Positions 1-3,996 of a stretch of 8,652 nucleotides of DNA are shown here, one piece after another. Origin of the DNA: Candidatus Geoarchaeota archaeon (lineage in GTDB: Archaea; Thermoproteota; Thermoprotei; Gearchaeales; WAQG01); NCBI GenBank assembly GCA_015520395.1, contig WAQG01000043.1, forward strand, positions 1 to 8,652, written 5' to 3'. A program made the translations under genes and the position numbers. How positions within the stretch are numbered: the first letter of the stretch is position 1; each line of letters opens with the position of its first letter. The notes beneath the pieces are model-generated. The model saw only the letters and a program-made list of their open reading frames with translations. It searched no databases and was not told the DNA's origin.

Positions 1-32
1 ACTCTAATATGACTGCGCCCGGCAATCCCCAT
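1..32 (-). CDS. 5' end of an unidentified gene, possibly translation initiation factor aIF6 (partial)
   Basis: An ATG at 32-30 overlaps the eL31 stop codon as TGATG and opens a frame that runs off the window, reading MGIAGRSHIR. A GTG one codon earlier (35-33) is an alternative start. Ten residues cannot identify a protein. The overlap suggests translational coupling to the eL31 gene. Many archaea have the order eL39, eL31, aIF6, and a short basic stretch before the first conserved block would fit aIF6, but this rests on gene order alone. Upstream there is only a weak purine-rich stretch, GGGAGAAGAGAGAAG, inside the eL31 codons. Confidence 0.45.
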   Translation of the reverse strand, partial: MGIAGRSHIR

Positions 33-442
33 CACGCTTCTCTCTTCTCCCATTCCTCAACCACGGGGAAAACCTTTATCAGCCTATACTCCTCCTCCCT
101 CTCGCCCTCGGGAACCGTCTCGACCGTTAACACCCTTACCCTCCTCGGGGGCTTCTCGATGCTCCTCCTCCAGAGGAGCTCGTTGAGCCTCTGACTTATG
201 TATATCTCAACCACCTTCTCCTCATCCATCTTCTTGAAGGGCTTCACATGCCTTTTAACAAACTCCCTTACTAGGCGAACCGCCCTGGGAACCCTCTTCT
301 TCCGGGGGGCCCTATATGCGTCCCTCAAGGGTATAACATAGACCCTGTAGTTGACTATTCTCTCATCCTCCTCTATCTCGCCCTTATATATCCTCATCAG
401 ATCCCTCTTAACCTCGTCTAAATCCCTCCTCTCCTCACTCAT
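32..442 (-). CDS. rpl31e: Large ribosomal subunit protein eL31
   Basis: This is a structural protein of the 50S subunit, near the peptide exit tunnel in archaeal and eukaryotic ribosomes. The 136-residue product has the family core at about 28-108: ERIVNYRVYVIPLRDAYRAP, then a basic stretch KKRVPRAVRLVREFVKRH, then VVEIYISQRLNELLW and RVRVLTVE. It is longer than the usual 85-100 residue archaeal form as I remember it. About 27 charged residues precede the core and a Glu/Arg-rich tail of about 28 follows. The start at 442 is preceded by GGGGGAGGG six bases upstream. An internal ATG at 397 (Met16) also has a GAGGG five bases upstream and would give 121 residues. The gene follows eL39 after a 13-base gap and overlaps the next gene at TGATG, so it sits inside a co-transcribed operon. 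Confidence 0.95.
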   Translation of the reverse strand: MSEERRDLDEVKRDLMRIYKGEIEEDERIVNYRVYVIPLRDAYRAPRKKRVPRAVRLVREFVKRHVKPFKKMDEEKVVEIYISQRLNELLWRRSIEKPPRRVRVLTVETVPEGEREEEYRLIKVFPVVEEWEKREA

Positions 443-455
443 CTAGACCCTCCCC

Positions 456-620
456 CTAAGGCTTTATTCTCCCACGCCTCCAATGCCTACGTTTAGCATG
501 GAACCTGAAGACACGTCCACCAATCCTGGTTTTAGCGTAAACCCATATGGGGACAGCCTCGGCCAGCTTGCCCGCCCTTATAAGCCTCTTCTTCTTACCC
601 AAGGGCTTGTTCCTGGCCAC
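456..620 (-). CDS. rpl39e: Large ribosomal subunit protein eL39
   Basis: This small, very basic 50S protein lines the polypeptide exit tunnel. I translated it by hand because it is only 54 codons. The product starts MARNKPLGKKKRLIRAGKLA, continues with VPIWVYAKT, and ends KRRHWRRGRIKP, which is the eL39 signature from end to end. The stretch between VYAKT and KRRHWRR (RIGGRVFRFHA, 11 residues) appears about three residues longer than in eL39 proteins I can recall. The GTG at 620 is chosen because AGGAGGTGA (634-626) ends five bases before it and because it gives the family N terminus. An ATG two codons upstream (626-624, adding Met-Trp) is too close to that site. The ribosome-binding site contains the TGA stop of the preceding gene, so the two are probably translationally coupled. 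Confidence 0.96.
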   Translation of the reverse strand: MARNKPLGKKKRLIRAGKLAEAVPIWVYAKTRIGGRVFRFHAKRRHWRRGRIKP

Positions 621-625
621 CCACA

Positions 626-634
626 TCACCTCCT
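626..634 (-). promoter_or_regulatory. Shine-Dalgarno site of eL39 built into the PDCD5 stop
   Basis: The minus strand reads AGGAGGTGA. These bases are also the last two Arg codons and the stop of the PDCD5-family gene. Nine matches to the expected 16S 3' end and a five-base gap to the GTG at 620 decide the eL39 start. A ribosome terminating here would sit on the next initiation site. Confidence 0.85.
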
Positions 635-958
635 CACAATCCTTATCTCCCTTCTATTCGACTGCCAGGCCCTGAGAAGGACCTTTATCTGCTCCTCCGT
701 GATGGGCTCCCTTATTCGGCCCGCCATCGCCAGCTGTATGAGCTGCGCCTCGATCTGCTCAACCACCTCAGGCCGAACCATCCGGACGGTCTCAAGCCTC
801 ATCCTAGCCTTAGGGGTCAGGATAGCCCTGAGAATTTGGCGCTTCCTCGCCTCTATCAGCTTCCGCTCCTGCTCAGCCCTCTGGGCCTCAAGTATCCTCC
901 TCCTATACTCCTCAAGCTTCCTCCTCTTTATCGCCTCAAGCTCCTCATCATACTCCAT
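626..958 (-). CDS. PDCD5-family (TFAR19-like) DNA-binding protein
   Basis: Archaeal relatives of human PDCD5 are small nucleic-acid-binding helical-bundle proteins of about 110 residues whose exact role is unsettled. The product has an acidic/basic N-terminal helix (about 1-45), then the conserved ILTPKARMRLETVRMVRPEV (about 45-64), VVEQIEAQLIQLAMAGRI and PITEEQIKVLLRA, ending in -IVRR. I start at the ATG at 958 (110 residues) because AGGAGGTGA lies five bases upstream. A GTG at 967 would add three residues and overlap the eS19 stop as GTGA. The gene lies between eS19 and eL39, five bases from each, consistent with co-transcription with ribosomal protein genes. This order recurs in archaea and supports a translation-linked role, though that is inference. 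Confidence 0.93.
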   Translation of the reverse strand: MEYDEELEAIKRRKLEEYRRRILEAQRAEQERKLIEARKRQILRAILTPKARMRLETVRMVRPEVVEQIEAQLIQLAMAGRIREPITEEQIKVLLRAWQSNRREIRIVRR

Positions 959-963
959 CCCAC

Positions 964-972
964 TCACCTCCT
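964..972 (-). promoter_or_regulatory. Shine-Dalgarno site of the PDCD5 gene built into the eS19 stop
   Basis: The minus strand reads AGGAGGTGA, which encodes the terminal Arg-Arg-stop of eS19 and lies five bases before the ATG at 958. It has the same nine bases and the same spacing as the site ahead of eL39, and it favours ATG 958 over GTG 967. Confidence 0.85.
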
Positions 973-1434
973 AGATATGGGCAGGTACTTCTTTAGCTCG
1001 GGGTTCTTCTTCGCCAGCTCCCTGAGTATCTCCGTGCTTAGCTGATCTATTATGCTCCGGCCCTTAGGCGTCACCACACGCCCCCTCTTCGTCTTCTTAA
1101 CGAGCCCCGCCGCCTCCAGCTGCTGGAGTATCTTCCTAATTATCGCACCACTCCCCTTCCTGTGGTGCTCCCTCCTAACGCCCAGCCTCGCCCTGCCACC
1201 ATATATCGTCCTGAGGGACTCTATGCCTATAGGCCCCAGCATATACACCTTTCTTAACACCGCAGCAGCCCTTGTATACCACCAATCCGGATCCGTGGGC
1301 ACGCGCTCCCGGCTCACACCTGTTTTAACGTAGAGGGCCCATGGCGGCGGCCTAACCTCCGGTACCTCCTCCTTTATGTATCTCGTCAACCGCTCTATTA
1401 GGAGCGAGGGTGGAACATCATATGCTGTAGGCAT
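964..1434 (-). CDS. rps19e: Small ribosomal subunit protein eS19
   Basis: This 30S protein has a winged-helix fold and is required for small-subunit assembly in eukaryotes. The 156-residue product shows the family landmarks in order: AYDVPPSLLIERL at the N terminus, PPPWALYVKTG, DPDWWYTRAAAVLRKVY (about 48-64), GPIGIESLRTIYGG (67-80), RREHHRKGSGAIIRKILQQL (88-107) and GLVKKTKRGRVVTPKGR (110-126). Length is normal for archaea. The ATG at 1434 is preceded by AGAGGG with a seven-base gap, and a good TATA box lies about 37 bases upstream, so it is the first gene of the operon. Its last codons, AGG AGG TGA, double as the ribosome-binding site for the PDCD5-family gene. Confidence 0.97.
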   Translation of the reverse strand: MPTAYDVPPSLLIERLTRYIKEEVPEVRPPPWALYVKTGVSRERVPTDPDWWYTRAAAVLRKVYMLGPIGIESLRTIYGGRARLGVRREHHRKGSGAIIRKILQQLEAAGLVKKTKRGRVVTPKGRSIIDQLSTEILRELAKKNPELKKYLPISRR

Positions 1435-1465
1435 TGGGCAGCCCTCTGGGGCATATAACTCGGCG

Positions 1466-1477
1466 CTATATATAAAG
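1466..1477 (-). promoter_or_regulatory. TATA box of the eS19-PDCD5-eL39-eL31 operon
   Basis: The minus strand reads CTTTATATATAG, a strong archaeal TATA box. Counting about 26 bases from its centre puts the transcript start near 1445-1447, at the edge of the AGAGGG ribosome-binding site, so the leader would be only about 11-13 bases. Confidence 0.75.
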
Positions 1478-1634
1478 ATGTTGTGGGCAGAGCGGGGCTG
1501 TCAAGCTAACATGTTTCCATATAGTAGGAGCGCTATTTTCTTAATCAGCTCAACTTGATGGCACTAGTTGTCAGCTCGATAGCTATATTGCTGTCAAAAG
1601 ACCATATTATCTGATCAGGGATGGGGGTAAGGAA
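1478..1634. other. Divergent spacer between the ribosomal operon and the membrane-protein gene
   Basis: I see no gene here. On the plus strand there are two TATA-like elements, GCTATATTG (1582-1590) and CATATTATC (1603-1611). The first would give a leader of about 20 bases containing the GGGGG site at 1623-1627. The second would place the transcript start within about two bases of the GTG at 1635. The nine-base near repeat TCAGCTCAA (1545-1553) and TCAGCTCGA (1571-1579), 26 bases apart, could be a regulator site, but it may be chance. Confidence 0.4.
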
Positions 1635-2717
1635 GTGGTAGAGGCTAGGTTGAGGGAGGTATTAGTGGTTTTTCTGCAGCTATCACTGGTTGGTCTACTA
1701 GGCATAGGGGTAGTGCTAGCTATGAGGGGGAAGGTTATGATGATAGATATGCAGCTGTTTCATGAACATCCTATCACCAGTCTCATAATTTTGTTCTCTG
1801 ATTCGTCCATAATGCTACCCGCAATTGTGTATTTGTTTATCGTCGTCATTCTTAAGGATAGAGCATCGTTGCTCTTGAGGAAAGACGCCTCCCTCGATGT
1901 CCTCCTTGAGGAGGTTTTCGAGGGTGAGAAGCTGGAGAAGGTGAGAGTGATGCTTAGGGAGTTGAAAGGCCAAGGAGATGTGTTAAGAAGGGCTTTACTG
2001 AGCGTCATAATCGAGTATATGGGTATTGTGATTTTCGTCCCACTCTCAATGTTCGGCATCCAATCCGCGTTTTACATGCTATTTTGGAAGCCCATCAGGG
2101 AGGTTATCGATGCAGTCAACCACATGACAGGCACAGAGAGGATGGTGGCCGAAATAGCAATTGGCCCGCTCTATCTCCTAGGGGGGCTGCCATTCGTTCT
2201 ATCAGTATTCCTGCCAATGTATTTGGTTAGAGATGTTTTCTTTAGGGATGTTCGGGTTTCCGGGTTCTCCACACGGGATTTGGTTAGGATCCCTATGTAC
2301 ACAGCCTTTATCTTCGTCTCTCTCTGGCTTGTCGGGCCGTTGGCTGTGGTGCTTTATGGCCCTGCCCTAGAGACCCCCGGCTATCCGTCCCAGTGCTACC
2401 ACATCTTCCTGGCCGTCCTCCTGTGGGCTGTTCCGCTAGCCCTGGACTGGCTGGCCTTCGGCATAACCCCGGCCAACGCCGCCCTAGCCATGCAGGTGCC
2501 GGCTGTTCTTGGCGCTTTGTGTGCAGCTATTATTCTCTGGACCCACCTCAGCATCCCAGCCTCCACCTCCCTACTCTTACTGATACTCTTGTTTCTGGCT
2601 GCAAACAGCATCCTGACATACTGGATGGTTAAGACAATGTTCCAGGCCTTGGGAGACAAGGAATCCATATTCATATCCAGAGAAATTATGAGGCTTGGTG
2701 AGGTGTTGTTAAGTTAA
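1635..2717 (+). CDS. Unrecognised polytopic membrane protein
   Basis: I do not recognise the family. The 360-residue product has about eight hydrophobic segments: roughly 9-30, 48-73, 121-148 (long, with a Pro break), 174-198, 219-241, 254-277, 283-304 and 309-334. Charged loops lie at 74-120, 149-173 and 199-218, and a short charged tail follows residue 335. The 74-120 loop (RKDASLDVLLEEVFEGEKLE) looks like a small helical cytoplasmic domain. There is no signal peptide beyond the first helix, no ATP-binding motif, no cysteine pair and no obvious transporter signature. The GTG start at 1635 has GGGGG about seven bases upstream. An ATG at Met30 would lose the first helix. Base composition differs: 1741-1800 has 22 G+C of 60, against 35 of 60 at 4801-4860 in the radical SAM gene. 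It stands alone on its strand, flanked by translation genes, which suggests an insertion or a fast-evolving lineage gene. Confidence 0.85.
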   Translation: MVEARLREVLVVFLQLSLVGLLGIGVVLAMRGKVMMIDMQLFHEHPITSLIILFSDSSIMLPAIVYLFIVVILKDRASLLLRKDASLDVLLEEVFEGEKLEKVRVMLRELKGQGDVLRRALLSVIIEYMGIVIFVPLSMFGIQSAFYMLFWKPIREVIDAVNHMTGTERMVAEIAIGPLYLLGGLPFVLSVFLPMYLVRDVFFRDVRVSGFSTRDLVRIPMYTAFIFVSLWLVGPLAVVLYGPALETPGYPSQCYHIFLAVLLWAVPLALDWLAFGITPANAALAMQVPAVLGALCAAIILWTHLSIPASTSLLLLILLFLAANSILTYWMVKTMFQALGDKESIFISREIMRLGEVLLS

Positions 2718-2723
2718 TTAGGT

Positions 2724-2745
2724 GTTTGCTTCTTTCACACCTTTT
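2724..2745 (+). terminator. T-rich stretch, possible terminator of the membrane-protein gene
   Basis: The short convergent gap (2718-2774) contains several T clusters (GTTTGC, TTCTTTC, CCTTTT) just after the stop codon. Archaeal RNA polymerase terminates at U-rich stretches without needing a hairpin. On the other strand the same bases are A-rich and would not serve rnp4 in this way. Confidence 0.4.
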
Positions 2746-2774
2746 AGAGATGAAGGTAGATTAGCTTGATAGTG

Positions 2775-3089
2775 TCAGCGGAGCTGGATGGGATGTCTGA
2801 TGAACCTTCCACATCTAAGGCATTTTATCACTATGTGTTTCTCTCTTAGACTCCTAACCCTCACTCGGGCTGTTACCCCTGGGATGAGTATGCCGCCGCA
2901 CCCCTTGCAGTAGAGTAGCCTGTATCTTCTTGGTATGCGTACTCTTGCCCTCATGCTTATCTTTCTAGCCAGCTCGACATAACGGTCGGCCAGATCTAGA
3001 TCGGTCTTATAAATCTCTAATGCCAGCTCGAAGAGCCTTGAAATCCTCTGCCTCGCGATATCCGCGACCAGCCTCCTTCTCTGTGCCAC
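2775..3089 (-). CDS. rnp4: Ribonuclease P protein component 4 (Rpp21/Rpr2 family)
   Basis: This is a protein subunit of archaeal RNase P, which binds the catalytic RNA with the Rpp29 homologue and helps cleave 5' leaders from pre-tRNAs. The 104-residue product has two N-terminal helices (about 7-47; RQRISRLFELALEI, then DLADRYVELARKISMRARVR). A zinc ribbon follows with Cys61-x2-Cys64 (YCKGCGGILIPG) and Cys90-x2-Cys93 (IKCLRCGRFIRHP). Length and order match the family. The GTG at 3089 is the only reasonable start, since the next Met is residue 46. No Shine-Dalgarno sequence precedes it. A TATA-like AATATT about 24 bases upstream suggests a leaderless message. It diverges from nep1 across 35 bases. 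Confidence 0.95.
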   Translation of the reverse strand: MAQRRRLVADIARQRISRLFELALEIYKTDLDLADRYVELARKISMRARVRIPRRYRLLYCKGCGGILIPGVTARVRVRSLREKHIVIKCLRCGRFIRHPIQLR

Positions 3090-3093
3090 ATAC

Positions 3094-3101
3094 CTATAAA
3101 G
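3094..3101 (+). promoter_or_regulatory. TATA box of nep1
   Basis: CTATAAAG is centred 27-28 bases before the GTG at 3125, where transcription is expected to start. Together with the absence of any ribosome-binding site, this supports a leaderless nep1 message. On the minus strand the same bases lie only about ten bases ahead of the rnp4 start, too close to be its promoter. Confidence 0.7.
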
Positions 3102-3107
3102 CCACGT

Positions 3108-3117
3108 ACAATATTGA
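3108..3117 (-). promoter_or_regulatory. TATA-like element of rnp4
   Basis: The minus strand reads TCAATATTGT, centred about 24 bases ahead of the rnp4 GTG at 3089. It is a poorer match than the nep1 box but the only AT-rich element at the right distance. It lies between the nep1 TATA box and the nep1 start, so the two promoters interlock. Confidence 0.45.
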
Positions 3118-3124
3118 AGTTACT

Positions 3125-3805
3125 GTGAGGCAGATACACCTGATGCTCGTTGAGGCGGGCCTTGAACTTGTACCGCCACAGATAGCCTCCCACCCGGCCG
3201 TCAAGAGGAACGCTGAGCGTAGGGGTAAGAAGCCGCTGGAAACACTGCTGGACATCTCGGTCCATAAGCCCGCCATGGCTAAGTTGCCTAAATGGTATAA
3301 GAGGGGGAGGCCGGATATAGCCCACGGGTTCCTACTCCTGGCCCAAGGCTCCATCCTCAACATCGAAGGCCTCCTTAGGGTTCACCTATATACATTCAGT
3401 GGCCTTTACATCGAGGTGGATCCGAGCCTCAGGCCCCCGAGGGACTATAGAAGGTTTATAGGCCTGATGGAGCAGCTGCTTAAGGTTGGTCGGGTGCCGC
3501 CCGACAGGCCCCTCATGAAGGTGAGGGAGGAGGCTCTAAAGAGCGTTCAGAGGAGGATCAGGCCCGACGTCACGGTTCTGCTTAGCGAGAAGGGGCAGCC
3601 GGTTAAGCTGAGGGAGTTTGGGAGGATTGTTCTGCAACATGGCACGCCGCTGATAATGATAGGGGGTTTTCAGCGGGGCGACTTCGAGGAGGAGACGAGA
3701 AGCATAGCCGACCTAACACTCTCCATATACCCAAAACCCCTAGACACGCTGACCGTCACCTCAAGGGTACTCTGTAGCCTGGAGTCCGAGCTGCTTAAAT
3801 GGTAA
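3125..3805 (+). CDS. nep1: Nep1/Emg1, SSU rRNA (pseudouridine-N1)-methyltransferase
   Basis: Nep1 is a SPOUT-class, S-adenosylmethionine-dependent enzyme that N1-methylates a pseudouridine in small-subunit rRNA and aids 30S assembly. It works as a dimer. With the GTG at 3125 the product has 226 residues. It begins VRQIHLMLVEAGLELVP, matching the first strand of archaeal Nep1. Landmarks are RGRPDIAH (60-67), INIEGLLRVHLYT-type strands, GLYIEVDP, PPRDYRRFIGLMEQLL (104-119), the cofactor-loop glycines IGGFQRG (179-185) and the C-terminal knot region LSIYPKPLDTLTVTSRVL. The frame stays open back to 3020, but that stretch runs antisense through rnp4 and has no family match. ATG 3143 is another possible start and would cut the first strand. 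The neighbours rnp4 and tRNA-Arg fit an RNA-processing setting. Confidence 0.95.
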   Translation: MRQIHLMLVEAGLELVPPQIASHPAVKRNAERRGKKPLETLLDISVHKPAMAKLPKWYKRGRPDIAHGFLLLAQGSILNIEGLLRVHLYTFSGLYIEVDPSLRPPRDYRRFIGLMEQLLKVGRVPPDRPLMKVREEALKSVQRRIRPDVTVLLSEKGQPVKLREFGRIVLQHGTPLIMIGGFQRGDFEEETRSIADLTLSIYPKPLDTLTVTSRVLCSLESELLKW

Positions 3806-3817
3806 CTTGTAGGGTTA

Positions 3818-3834
3818 ACGATCCTCGGGATCGT
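3818..3834. repeat. Perfect hairpin between nep1 and tRNA-Arg
   Basis: ACGATCC and GGATCGT form a perfect seven-base-pair stem around the three-base loop TCG. The hairpin begins 13 bases after the nep1 stop and, on the other strand, seven bases after the tRNA CCA. Neither side carries a T run (GGGGG follows on the plus strand, TAACCC on the minus), so it is not a standard terminator. It may protect or mark the 3' ends of both converging transcripts. Confidence 0.5.
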
Positions 3835-3840
3835 GGGGGT

Positions 3841-3918
3841 TGGCGGGCCCGCGGGGATTCGAACCCCGGACCTGCGGCTTAGAAGGCCGCCGCGATATCC
3901 GGGCTACGCTACGGGCCC
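3841..3918 (-). tRNA. tRNA-Arg (anticodon TCT), CCA encoded
   Basis: The minus strand folds into a full cloverleaf. The acceptor stem is GGGCCCG/CGGGCCC with discriminator G73 and an encoded CCA (3843-3841). The D arm has a three-pair stem GCG/CGC with a T-T apposition at 13-22 and a loop AGCCCGGATA. The anticodon stem is GCGGC/GCCGC with loop CTTCTAA, anticodon TCT at 3883-3881. The variable loop is AGGTC, and the T arm is CGGGG/CCCCG with loop TTCGAAT. It reads AGA and probably AGG, both used heavily in this window. No intron is present. A TATA-like element about 27 bases upstream would start transcription within a few bases of the mature 5' end. Confidence 0.97.
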
Positions 3919-3943
3919 TCCAACCTAATCTCTGTACCTTTGA

Positions 3944-3953
3944 ATTTTAAACG
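3944..3953 (-). promoter_or_regulatory. TATA box of tRNA-Arg
   Basis: The minus strand reads GTTTAAAATT, centred about 30 bases from the tRNA 5' end at 3918. This predicts a start near 3921-3923 and a leader of only a few bases, short for an RNase P substrate. Confidence 0.6.
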
Positions 3954-3966
3954 TTGTCTCTTAACG

Positions 3967-3975
3967 CTTATAATT
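3967..3975 (+). promoter_or_regulatory. TATA box of the radical SAM gene
   Basis: CTTATAATT is centred 26 bases before the GTG at 3997, so transcription should begin at or next to the first base of the start codon. The bases ahead of the GTG (CTCTAGTTTT) hold no ribosome-binding site, consistent with leaderless translation. Confidence 0.7.
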
Positions 3976-3996
3976 GGGCTTTAAGCCTCTAGTTTT

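Noticed and set aside
483..974. A 163-codon open frame on the plus strand
   Set aside because: It lies antisense to eL39 and the PDCD5 gene, is rich in Ser, Leu and Cys as reverse-strand frames of AGG/GAG-rich genes are, and has no ribosome-binding site or promoter.
1376..1558. A 60-codon plus-strand frame crossing the eS19 start
   Set aside because: It is antisense to the eS19 N terminus and the operon promoter and shows no coding signal of its own.
1555..1614. Possible C/D box guide RNA (TTGATGG followed by CTGA about 55 bases later)
   Set aside because: The C box is imperfect and no convincing internal D'/C' pair is present. The AT-rich stretch is better explained as promoter.
2797..2810. 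CTGATGAAC resembling a C box
   Set aside because: It lies inside the 3' codons of rnp4 and has no matching D box at a suitable distance.
3090..3103. GGCTTTATAGG on the minus strand as the rnp4 promoter
   Set aside because: It is only about ten bases from the rnp4 GTG, so transcription would start inside the gene with no usable downstream start before residue 46.
3841..3918. tRNA-Arg as an integration site of a mobile element
   Set aside because: There is no integrase gene, no repeated copy of the tRNA 3' end in the window and no foreign gene cluster beside it.
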